A program made the translations under genes and the position numbers. A stretch of 64,000 nt of DNA, taken from the NCBI RefSeq assembly GCF_033880585.1, contig NZ_CP137624.1:1604001-1668000 (forward strand), in the 5' to 3' direction. The notes beneath the pieces were generated by a model. The model was not told the DNA's origin. It saw only the letters and a program-made list of their open reading frames with translations, and did no database searches. Source of the stretch: Lysinibacillus louembei. Its GTDB lineage: Bacteria > Bacillota > Bacilli > Bacillales_A > Planococcaceae. Of the stretch, positions 35,771 to 42,992 are shown piece after piece. Within the stretch, counting starts at the first letter, position 1. Every line of letters begins with the position of its first letter.

Positions 35771-35987
35771 AGAAAAACCCCCTTTAAGTAATGTTATCTA
35801 CAGCGTACTGTAGGTTTTTTAACATGTCTACTTAAAGGGGATAATATCAACTGCTTGAAATTCAGTTGGGTTTTTATTTTTTCTTGAAAATACTTTCCAA
35901 TACTTAGCATTTCAAAAAAATCTTGTTGAAGGTTATGAAAGAGGAAACCATTACCCACCTTTGCAGTTGCGAAGGAAGCGGAGATGC

Positions 35988-36290
35988 ATGATAGAACCAG
36001 ATTGTACCGAATGGCAAGTTCGCTGTGCCTTTAACACCTTTTGTAAACGAGTATTGAAGAATGAGGTGATTAATATTTACAACGAAAGGCAGCAAAGGTG
36101 ATGACATTTTTGAATCTTACTCCACAAAAAGAAAATCAACTGTTTATCCTAGATAAGCAATATGAAGGAGAAGAAGGGTAAAGTTTTCAAATGGCTGGAA
36201 AGAACATCACTTTGAAATTATTTGCTGAAGCGTTGCTTACTTTGCCAAAGGAAAAGCGTAAGATCGTCCTACTATACTATTTTTTTAACC
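35988..36290 (+). pseudogene. Fossil of an integrative-element sigma-factor gene
   Basis: Fragments in one direction but with stops and frame changes read MIEPDCTEWQVRCAFNTFCK, RVLKNEVINIYNERQ, NLTPQKENQLFILDKQYEG and LLTLPKEKRKIVLLYYFFNL. This is the layout of the sigma-70-like proteins carried by Firmicute conjugative elements (N-terminal FCKRVL block, EKR-LLYYF region-4 helix). It lies on the strand opposite to the intact Orf7-like gene at 27 kb and belongs to a different subtype, so it is a relic of another element. Confidence 0.7.
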
Positions 36291-36296
36291 TTAGGC

Positions 36297-36352
36297 TTTT
36301 GCTTTTTGATATTTCCAATAATTTTAGATAGGTTTGTTGGAGTGATGTTCAA
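36297..36352 (-). pseudogene. Short integrase gene fragment
   Basis: Read on the minus strand it gives ITPTNLSKIIGNIKKQKPK, aligning with ITATNPSKIIGNVKKQKTK of the intact integrase (about residues 149-168). Only about 19 codons remain, directly abutting the sigma-factor fossil. Confidence 0.75.
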
Positions 36353-36370
36353 TGGGAATGATAAATATTT

Positions 36371-37615
36371 TTATTTTTCTTGCTTAGTCAGGTGAGATGT
36401 TAATACCCAAAATAAAAAGGCCAACGCACTAACAGATGCACCCAATAGACATACTCCATTCCATCCATAAGTTGCGTAAATATTGGTTGAAGCAATTGAA
36501 CCTGTTGCACTGCCAATAGAATAAAAAATCATGTAAGCAGCAGTAAGCCGACTTCTCGCTTCAGGACGTACTGTAAAAATCATACTTTGGTTGGTAACAT
36601 GTACAGCTTGCACAGCGAGATCAAGAAGGATAATACCGATAATCAATACAAACAAAGAGTAATGAATCAAGCTGATTAGAAACCATGATAGTAACAATAA
36701 AGCTAGAGAGATACCTGTTGTTCGCTGTCCTAATCCTTTATCAGCCAAACGCCCTGCCCGAGTAGCAGCTAATGCTCCCGCCACTCCAGCAAGACCAAAT
36801 GCACCAATAGCCGAATGCTGAAGAAAATAAGGTGTTGAACTAAGAGGCAGTACTAAGGAAGTCCACAGCGTACTAAATGAAATAAAAATTAGCAATGCTA
36901 GTATTCCACGAACTAGTAGAATCCTTTCATGTATGAATAACAAAAGAACGGAACGCAATAGTTTTGGATAGGACATGGATGTTTTGTTCTGTTTTGGATT
37001 TGGTAATTTTTTATATAACAAACTAACGATGAAGAGCATAAGTGTAGCAGATGTAAGATAGACTAAACGCCACCCACCTATATCTGTCAAAATGCCAGCG
37101 AATACTCGGGAAAGAAGGATCCCTATTACTACGCCACTAGTGACGAAACCTACTATACTTCCACGTTCTGCTGGAGCAGATAATGTCGATGCGTATGCAA
37201 CAAGTGTTTGTGTTACACTAGCAAGCATTCCCACCATAGCCATACCTATAAAAAGTGCTGTACTTGAGTTAGCAAAGCCAATAACAATGAGAGCAGCAAC
37301 AGATAGTAGCATTTGCCCGATAATAAGCTGCCGCTGGTTTAATAAATCACCAAGTGGAACTAGTAGGAGTAATCCTAGTGCATAACAGATTTGAGTGATT
37401 GTAATGATAATGCCAATAGTTGAATAATCAATCTGAAATTCATGCGATAGTTCATCAAGCAATGGGTGTGCATAGTATATATTTGCAACAGCCATCCCAC
37501 AAGCGGCTGCAAATAATAGTGCAATAAATCGAGACATGGTTGTACTGGCTCCTGTTTGTAATTGATTATCGTGATATTCAGGTACAATTGTTGTTTTTCC
37601 TCTAAACTTCTCCAT
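36371..37615 (-). CDS. MFS transporter
   Basis: This 414-residue, 12-helix permease has the loop 2-3 motif LGDLLNQRQLI and GRLADKGLGQR in the second half. The first ~28 residues are a hydrophilic leader before helix 1 (FAAACGMAVANIYYAHPLL, typical of the YgaY/AraJ-like group). It is divergent from a SnoaL-like gene, with two similar palindromes between them, and a TetR regulator lies downstream on the other side. Efflux of a toxic compound is likely; substrate unknown. Confidence 0.85.
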   Translation of the reverse strand: MEKFRGKTTIVPEYHDNQLQTGASTTMSRFIALLFAAACGMAVANIYYAHPLLDELSHEFQIDYSTIGIIITITQICYALGLLLLVPLGDLLNQRQLIIGQMLLSVAALIVIGFANSSTALFIGMAMVGMLASVTQTLVAYASTLSAPAERGSIVGFVTSGVVIGILLSRVFAGILTDIGGWRLVYLTSATLMLFIVSLLYKKLPNPKQNKTSMSYPKLLRSVLLLFIHERILLVRGILALLIFISFSTLWTSLVLPLSSTPYFLQHSAIGAFGLAGVAGALAATRAGRLADKGLGQRTTGISLALLLLSWFLISLIHYSLFVLIIGIILLDLAVQAVHVTNQSMIFTVRPEARSRLTAAYMIFYSIGSATGSIASTNIYATYGWNGVCLLGASVSALAFLFWVLTSHLTKQEK

Positions 37616-37630
37616 TATTAATATCTCCTT

Positions 37631-37646
37631 TTTATACCTATTAGTA
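37631..37646. promoter_or_regulatory. TetR-type operator candidate, MFS side
   Basis: TATAC-CTATTA-GTATA is a palindrome immediately upstream of the MFS start (AGGAG at about 37621-37627 on the minus strand). It resembles the second site at 37794-37809. Confidence 0.5.
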
Positions 37647-37793
37647 TAATATACCGATAAGTACGTAATAATTCTCGATAAATATAACGAATAAAAAGTT
37701 ATATTGTCAAGTGATTTATATTGATATTTGAATGTTCTTATTAAATAGGGAATTACAAATTGACAAATTTATTTTCATTTAATAGAATTGAAA

Positions 37794-37809
37794 TATACCA
37801 ATCGGTATA
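37794..37809. promoter_or_regulatory. TetR-type operator candidate, SnoaL side
   Basis: TATACC-AATC-GGTATA has perfect 6-bp arms and lies just before the ribosome site of the SnoaL-like gene. Together with the 37631 site it suggests that one TetR protein represses both divergent promoters. Confidence 0.6.
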
Positions 37810-37826
37810 AAATGGGAGGGTTATCT

Positions 37827-38348
37827 ATGACTAAAATTAACTCACAGGGGACAATAGGTGAGTCACATCAATTAGCAGAAAATAACGAATTAAGTGAAAT
37901 AACAATGAATGATTCATTGTTACAAACAAACGAACAGATTTTAAAAAGCTTCTATGAAATTGTAAGAACAGGTCGTCATCCCGAAAGAGCTGAGCTTTTT
38001 ATGGCAAAAGAGGTAAAAGCACATCAAATAAATTCAGAAAATATGGTGACCATTATAAGGTCACCTCAGAATTATGCTGACCATATAAGAGAAATGAAGG
38101 ACTCGTGGGGGAATTTCAAAATAGAAATTGAAGAATTGATTACTCAAAATCAAAAAGTTTATGTTAGATGGAAACAAATAGGGATACACATTGGTGAGTA
38201 TGAGGGCTATCAACCTACAAATAAAGAGGTCGTTGAATTAGGTAGTGCGATATATCGACTAGAGAATCAAAAAATAGTGGAGTATTGGATTCAAGTAGAT
38301 AGACTTGGAATCATTGAACAATTAAAAAAGAATCAAGAAGCAGATTAG
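37827..38348 (+). CDS. SnoaL-like / ester cyclase fold protein
   Basis: This 173-residue protein has about 45 unstructured N-terminal residues followed by a SnoaL/NTF2-like cone fold (QILKSFYEIVRTGRHPERAE, VYVRWKQIGIH, GSAIYRLENQKIVEYWIQVD). Such proteins act as cyclases, isomerases or ligand binders. The ATG at 37827 has GGGAGGG upstream; an in-frame ATG at 37788 precedes the operator and lacks a site. It is followed after 39 bp by a TetR gene, so it is probably part of an inducible detoxification unit. Confidence 0.7.
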   Translation: MTKINSQGTIGESHQLAENNELSEITMNDSLLQTNEQILKSFYEIVRTGRHPERAELFMAKEVKAHQINSENMVTIIRSPQNYADHIREMKDSWGNFKIEIEELITQNQKVYVRWKQIGIHIGEYEGYQPTNKEVVELGSAIYRLENQKIVEYWIQVDRLGIIEQLKKNQEAD

Positions 38349-38387
38349 TTATTTAGTGAGGAAATTTTTTGAAAAGAGGGATTTTTT

Positions 38388-38969
38388 GTGGTTCGACAAC
38401 GTGAATTTGATGAAGAAAGAGCATTAGATGAGGCTATGCAGCTTTTTTGGGAGAAAGGGTATAAGGCTACCTCATTAAGTGATTTGACAAAAAAGATGGG
38501 GATACAACGACCAAGTTTATACTCAGCTTTTGGAGATAAAGAGGAATTGTTTGAAGCTGCATTACGCAAATATATAAAACAACATTCTTTTGATATTCGA
38601 AAAAAACTTCAAAATCATCAATCTGTAAAGGAAGCATTTCGCATGTTTTTTGAAGAATTAGTGGAAGAGGCATACAAAGAAAATCCGAGTAAGGGATGTT
38701 TTTGTATTAATACAATGGTAGAACTTGCTCCTCATGATGAAAAGTTTGAAATTCTTACAAGGGAACATCAAATGTATCTTTCGGTCATATTTCAAGAAAT
38801 GATTGTAACAGGGATTAACTCAGGAGAGCTCAAAAGTAGTTTAAACATTAAAATGTTAGCACAGACACTAGTTGTTTCATTAATTGGGCTTACAGTGCTG
38901 ATGAAATCTCGTCCAGATCGCTCATTTGTAGATAATTCTGTAATGATGATATTATCATTATTAAAATAA
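38388..38969 (+). CDS. TetR/AcrR-family transcriptional regulator
   Basis: This 193-residue protein has the N-terminal helix-turn-helix ATSLSDLTKKMGIQRPSLYS then AFGDKEELFEAAL (residues about 26-58). The C-terminal ligand domain contains GCFCINTMVELAPHD, as in regulators of quinone- or electrophile-responsive genes (YxaF/LmrA-like). The GTG start has AGAGGGA upstream. It probably represses itself with the SnoaL-like gene and the divergent MFS gene through the TATACC-type palindromes. Confidence 0.9.
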   Translation: MVRQREFDEERALDEAMQLFWEKGYKATSLSDLTKKMGIQRPSLYSAFGDKEELFEAALRKYIKQHSFDIRKKLQNHQSVKEAFRMFFEELVEEAYKENPSKGCFCINTMVELAPHDEKFEILTREHQMYLSVIFQEMIVTGINSGELKSSLNIKMLAQTLVVSLIGLTVLMKSRPDRSFVDNSVMMILSLLK

Positions 38970-39221
38970 ATTCAGCCTCTGGAGGGATGGAGCATTTTTT
39001 ACAAATAACTTTCGGTCATATTTTTTGTTGAATGAAGTCATACACATACTATCGAGCTACAAAGGATGGAGCAATGTCGAAGGAAATATTTAATCATAGC
39101 TCACAAAAGATTATATTACGTTATATTGGCATTACAGAGTAAGCGATTGAGAATAGCATAAAGAGTATTTCATTCTTTTGAGGAAGTTATTACTTTGATG
39201 AATTGGTTTTGAAAATTGGGT
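38970..39221. other. Degenerate non-coding stretch before the guaA fossil
   Basis: Frames are broken and no gene is recognised. The DNA runs directly into a fragment homologous to the end of guaA. Confidence 0.3.
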
Positions 39222-39354
39222 AGATTGATGCGACAAATGCGGACTGGGCACGCATTTCATATGATATCCTAGAGAAAGTTTCAGTACGTATTATCAACGA
39301 AGTGACAGGTGTGCTGTATGACATGACATCGAAGCCACCAGCGACGATTAAGTT
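39222..39354 (+). pseudogene. Diverged fragment of a guaA 3' end
   Basis: The translation [20 protein letters not shown] then [19 protein letters not shown] matches the last ~45 codons of GuaA, with a 9-bp deletion (VNR missing) and the final TIEWE changed to TIKLY. It is roughly 80% identical to the guaA end at 24541-24675. It is best read as a displaced or element-carried guaA end left by an integration event. Confidence 0.85.
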
Positions 39355-39373
39355 ATACTGGATTAAATGAAAA

Positions 39374-39432
39374 AAGCTTATTTAAAGGAATCTGTCTAGG
39401 GAATAAATCCTTTTAATAGGCTTATTTTTAAA
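39374..39432 (+). terminator. Terminator after the guaA fossil
   Basis: AAGCTTATTtAAAGGA pairs with TCCTTTtAATAGGCTT, followed by ATTTTTAAAT. It may be the terminator that once belonged to the guaA copy whose end is preserved here. Confidence 0.6.
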
Positions 39433-39567
39433 TAGTTTCCCACTAAAAAATATGGAAGGTCATTAGATTGGTTGAAACTCAATACTTGTTTGCTTGTCGA
39501 ATTAAATCTGGCAAAGTAAAATTTAAAAATATATAAAGTAGTAAACAAAACTTGAGGAGGTATTGTA

Positions 39568-40017
39568 GTGAATCAACATAAAATGATAATTACTCAGTAT
39601 AATCCTAAATACGCGGAACAAACAGTAGCTATGTGGCGAAATAGTAAGGAACAGGCTATTGGTCAGAAAGAAATTCACAGTTTTGAAAATCACCTTTATT
39701 TTTTAAATCATATATTATCTGAACAGTTTCAAATAGATTTAGCGTTAATTGATGAAAAAGTAGTTGGAATGATTGCCTATAATGAAAGGGAAATAAGCCA
39801 ACTATATATTCATATAGACTATCAAGGAATCGGTATAGGTCATACATTACTAGATAAAGTAAAAGCGCACTCAAGTGGGAGATTAACTTTATACACATTT
39901 GAAGTAAATGAAAAGGCACAACGGTTTTATGAAAAACATGGATTTGAAATCATAGGTAGAGGACATGAAAATGAAGAAAATTTAGCTGATATTCAGTATG
40001 AATGGATATCAAAATAA
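39568..40017 (+). CDS. GNAT N-acetyltransferase
   Basis: This 149-residue GNAT domain has the acetyl-CoA loop DYQGIGIGHTLLDKVK (about residues 86-101) and the C-terminal NEKAQRFYEKHGFEIIGRG. It starts at GTG with TTGAGGAGG upstream. It sits between the guaA fossil and the outer att-like repeat, as probable island cargo. Substrate unknown. Confidence 0.82.
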   Translation: MNQHKMIITQYNPKYAEQTVAMWRNSKEQAIGQKEIHSFENHLYFLNHILSEQFQIDLALIDEKVVGMIAYNEREISQLYIHIDYQGIGIGHTLLDKVKAHSSGRLTLYTFEVNEKAQRFYEKHGFEIIGRGHENEENLADIQYEWISK

Positions 40018-40304
40018 ATGATTAATAGGTGCTTTTGTGATAAAAAAGCTAAAGTTCTTCTTCAAATAATGAGGGGATAGTTGAAGAAGATAGCCAGAAC
40101 CAACAATATTTGAAAAGCAGCCTTTTTAATTAACAAAGGCGAGAAAACTATAGAAAACACTTTAGAGGTTTTTCTTACTGAATGCTCGGACCACCAAAGT
40201 CAGGAAATCTGTCAGTTAAAGGGGGCTGTATCGTCTATTATTGAGTGGGAATAAGATGAGCTAAAAGTCCAGTGTTTACTGATTTTTCGGCTCTTTTTAT
40301 TTTT
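40018..40304. other. Island edge: hairpin and outer att-like repeat
   Basis: There is no intact gene. TCTTCTTCAA (about 40055) and TTGAAGAAGA form a perfect 10-bp hairpin without a T-run. An open frame then ends SSIIEWE at the att core. After it a hairpin GAGC...GGCTC with a T-run (about 40258-40302) mirrors the guaA terminator at 24683. Confidence 0.5.
40240..40250. repeat. attR-like core
   Basis: ATTGAGTGGGA is identical to the guaA end at 24661-24671. As there, it is followed by a terminator hairpin and then the 3' end of an integrase gene on the minus strand. Confidence 0.6.
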
Positions 40305-40657
40305 CATTGCACTTTGTATTACCGACTTTTCTTAAGTAATCAACAATGAATTGATTTCTAGGCGAATCATCAAGATTTTGTTTTGCTGATTCAAAGTCAA
40401 TGATTGCATTTAATTTGTCAGCTACTTAGAAATTACTGTTCGGATATAAATGTCCATATGTGCCAAGTGTCGTCTCAATATCTTCATGTTCAAGACGCTC
40501 TTCGATAATCAATGGATTTTCACCTATACTGATTAAGAGAGACGCATGAGAATGACACAAAGCATAGATTCAGATTCGATGAACACTAGCTTTTTTTGCA
40601 TAGCATTCAATAGCGCAGGTAATAGTATGCTTTTGGATAGGGATTCCGTTGTCGTCG
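40305..40657 (-). pseudogene. 3' half of a second integrase gene
   Basis: The minus-strand frame aligns with the C-terminal ~125 residues of the intact integrase: HSHASLLISIGENPLIIEE, LEHEDIETTLGTYGHLYPNS and SPRNQFIVDYL. The catalytic HxxR segment is altered (ALCHSH), several stops are present and the 5' two-thirds are gone. It is the remnant of a separate, related element inserted in tandem. Confidence 0.9.
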
Positions 40658-40691
40658 ATTATTTAATACAAATTTATATTGAAATAAAACA

Positions 40692-40725
40692 GACCACCAA
40701 ATGCAAAAATTAAAATTTGGTGGTC
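40692..40725 (-). terminator. Terminator of the 40765-41325 gene
   Basis: GACCACCAAAT and ATTTGGTGGTC are perfect 11-bp arms, followed on the minus strand by TGTTTTATTT. Confidence 0.8.
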
Positions 40726-40764
40726 ATATTTTGCCAAAGCCAATCTACTTTTAGGTCAGGTTGG

Positions 40765-41325
40765 TTATTCAATTTCAAAAAATTCGTGTGTACGAATGAT
40801 ATTTTCTTTTTTTATATAGGGCGTATGAGTTTGGATAATTCCACTTGTAAAAATGGAAGATTGAATCACACCATTGGCAATATTATTTAATAACCGATTA
40901 ATATCGATTTCTGAGTATGGAGGAACCAAGACAATTGGAGGCATTAAGAATTGAAAATCATTTAAATCAATGCATATTGGGTTAAAGTTTTCTTGATATT
41001 CTAGTTCTAAAATAACTGAGCCCTGAGATGAAAACTGTTTCCACAAGCTAACGATTACCTCCTTTTTTCTAATCATCAGCTCTTTAAATTCATCTATATC
41101 AGATATTTCTAACAGGCTCCTATTATCTGTTTTAGCAAAACCAAATATTACTCCTGGCATATGACTACCATTCACATTATTATAAGAATGAAGCATAAAC
41201 GTATAGAGGTCTTTTAAAGATGGTATTTTTTCCAAATAGCTACTTTTATTGAAATCAGGAATATATACATTATTCCCCATGATGTCATCCACCACTTGTT
41301 TCGATTGAATCGTCCATATTTTCAT
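40765..41325 (-). CDS. Hypothetical protein
   Basis: This 186-residue protein is not recognised with confidence. The opening MKIWTIQSKQVVDDIMGNNV resembles DUF3841-type proteins, whose function is unknown. It is cytosolic, with no signal or membrane segment and a mixed alpha/beta pattern. It has an AAGGAG site and its own terminator, so it is a real single-gene unit, located just outside the decayed integrase remnant. Confidence 0.6.
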   Translation of the reverse strand: MKIWTIQSKQVVDDIMGNNVYIPDFNKSSYLEKIPSLKDLYTFMLHSYNNVNGSHMPGVIFGFAKTDNRSLLEISDIDEFKELMIRKKEVIVSLWKQFSSQGSVILELEYQENFNPICIDLNDFQFLMPPIVLVPPYSEIDINRLLNNIANGVIQSSIFTSGIIQTHTPYIKKENIIRTHEFFEIE

Positions 41326-41877
41326 CCTTCTAAGCTCCTTCTTATTGAAAAAATATGTGTACCTATATCTAAACTTTCACTGCTGGTGCATTAAAATCTC
41401 ATTCTATTCTGCAAAACAAAAAATCCTTTATACTAGCATTTGGATGACTTATCTAAAATCAATACAAAGAACCACAACATGGACAAGTATAAACTAAATT
41501 ATGCATTCAATAAATCGGTTTCTATTATAATTAAAGAAAATATACCTTTTACAAAAATTGATTTCAGATTACAATTCCTACCATAAAAAAACCTGTCTTT
41601 TGAGGCTGTTCTCAAGATCGTTCTCTACGGTAGTAACAAAGAAAAAGAAGGTTTGTGTGATTTAAGCTCTTCCTTGATAATTCGACAACTACAAAGAAAA
41701 ACTATCAGTCATTTCCAATTATCATGGGCGTTTGCACAGTTTCTTTTTCATTTTTTAGAAACGATAATTATTAGAATATTCCTAATTTTTCACACGACAC
41801 TAATGTGATAAAGTATATATTTTTTAATATTTAACAAGCTAAATGTTTGTTTTGCTTATTTTAAAAAGATTTCATTG

Positions 41878-41907
41878 TTGACATACCCTTAAGGGGTATG
41901 ATAAATT
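41878..41907 (+). promoter_or_regulatory. Promoter with CsoR/CstR-like operator in the spacer
   Basis: TTGACA (41878-41883) and TAAATT (41902-41907) flank the palindrome ATACCCTTAAGGGGTAT (41883-41899), which fills the spacer. CsoR-family repressors (copper-sensing CsoR, persulfide-sensing CstR) bind TACCC...GGGTA-type sites in just this position. No csoR gene is in the window. Confidence 0.6.
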
Positions 41908-41979
41908 ATATTTGCAAATTACTACCATTCTATTTATCGTGAATTAGAAGGTATATTATTTTTTTATTTATTTTATACC

Positions 41980-41991
41980 ATACCTAGGTAT
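41980..41991. promoter_or_regulatory. Second palindrome ATACCTAGGTAT in the leader
   Basis: It is a perfect 12-bp palindrome with the same ATACC/GGTAT arms as the operator 90 bp upstream. It may be an auxiliary repressor site or roadblock. Confidence 0.4.
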
Positions 41992-42101
41992 AGATTGTTA
42001 GGGGAGTGGGGAAAATTTCGAGTATCTAGGGTATAAGAGCGTAGCCAAAAGCGATATTAGCAGTTAGTAATAAAAATAAAATGTATAAAGGAGAAGTCTA
42101 G

Positions 42102-42881
42102 ATGAAAAAAAATATATGGATTTGGGGAATAGTGGCAATCGTATGTGTCGGAATTATTATTGGAGGTTACAGTATATATGTAAACAAGGCGGATGAAGCT
42201 AATGATCATAAGCAAAGTGGTCATGGTGGGCATAGTGCAAGTACAGCAAGCGAGGTTACACCAAAAGTATCTTATGCTAATGGAGAAATTACGATTGAGC
42301 TAAAAGACAAAAATGGTAACATTCCAAGTTTAGAGGTTTCTCATGAAAAATTAATGCACCTAATTGTTGTTGGAGCGGATTTAAAGGAATACTATCATTT
42401 GCATCCAGAAGAAGTGGGCAATGGCGTATATTTGCAAAAGTTTGATTTAACAGGCGGCTCCTATAAAGCGTTTGTAGATATTAAACCAAAGGATTTAAGC
42501 TATTCCGTAGAGCCAATTGAGTTACACGTTGGAGAAGGTCATCAGGGGCATGGTGAAAATAAATTGATTATAGATACTGAGTTTACAAAAGTTATCAATA
42601 ATCAGGCAGTTAAATTAACGATTTCATCATTTGAGGTGAATAAAGAAGTTACCCTTACTTTTGATGTGAAGGATGCAAAGCCAGAGCCCTATCTCGGTGC
42701 TTTAGGGCATGTCGTAATTTTAGATGAAAATGGAGAAGACTTCATTCATGTACATCCTGCATCAAATGATGAAACGATTTTTAATACACAGTTTACTAAA
42801 CCTGGTGTATATAAAATATGGGCTGAATTTAAATTTGGTGAGCAAGTGAATGTTTACCCATTTGTGATAGAGATAAAATAA
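42102..42881 (+). CDS. Membrane-anchored, histidine-rich extracytoplasmic protein
   Basis: This 259-residue protein has one N-terminal membrane helix or uncleaved signal (about residues 5-27), then an exported part. Histidine-rich stretches include HKQSGHGGHSAS, YYHLHPEEVGN, GEGHQGHGEN and DFIHVHPAS; the two HxHP-type motifs recur at equivalent points of what look like two tandem beta-sandwich halves. This suggests metal binding at the membrane surface. The CsoR-like operator upstream hints at copper or sulfur stress. It has an AAAGGAGAAG site. No enzyme family is recognised. Confidence 0.65.
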   Translation: MKKNIWIWGIVAIVCVGIIIGGYSIYVNKADEANDHKQSGHGGHSASTASEVTPKVSYANGEITIELKDKNGNIPSLEVSHEKLMHLIVVGADLKEYYHLHPEEVGNGVYLQKFDLTGGSYKAFVDIKPKDLSYSVEPIELHVGEGHQGHGENKLIIDTEFTKVINNQAVKLTISSFEVNKEVTLTFDVKDAKPEPYLGALGHVVILDENGEDFIHVHPASNDETIFNTQFTKPGVYKIWAEFKFGEQVNVYPFVIEIK

Positions 42882-42992
42882 CAAACTATGTAAGCAAAGC
42901 TAAATAAAGTTTTGCAGCTTATGCTACTATATGACTTACTGCTTGCAAAAAATAATGTTTGATTTTGAATGAAATAAGGGTGTGAATTTACG

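Larger units (their letters stand above)
34549..35842 (-). mobile_element. IS3-family (IS150-like) insertion sequence, inactivated
   Basis: The terminal repeats are imperfect: CCCCTGTCAAGTAGACA at the left and, on the other strand at the right, CCCCTTTAAGTAGACA. Inside are orfA and an orfB interrupted by a frameshift. Confidence 0.8.
34532..35877 (+). terminator. MFS-gene terminator apparently split by the IS3 element
   Basis: AAACCCAACT (34532-34541) and AGTTGGGTTTTT (35864-35875) would make a stem with a T-run. They lie just outside the two ends of the IS3-family element, about 1.3 kb apart. The IS seems to have entered the loop of the terminator; the arms are short, so this is tentative. 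Confidence 0.4.
24661..40250. mobile_element. Decayed integrative element(s) of Tn916 type at guaA
   Basis: The island is bounded by ATTGAGTGGGA copies. It begins with the integrase, DUF3173, Orf8-like and Orf7-like genes in the order seen at the recombination end of Tn916-type elements. No relaxase, coupling protein, VirB4 or other transfer gene is found, so it cannot move by itself by conjugation. It carries three regulator-plus-transporter/membrane modules, IS66 and IS3-family insertions, and fossils of a second sigma gene, integrase and guaA end. The boundaries follow the outer att-like copies; nested or successive insertions make the exact history uncertain. Confidence 0.7.
41326..42101. 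other. Intergenic region with metal/sulfur-type operators
   Basis: No gene is seen in these 776 bp. It is AT-rich with broken frames. The only clear signals are the promoter-operator at 41878-41907 and a second palindrome at 41980-41991, followed by a ~190-nt leader before the next start codon. Confidence 0.5.
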
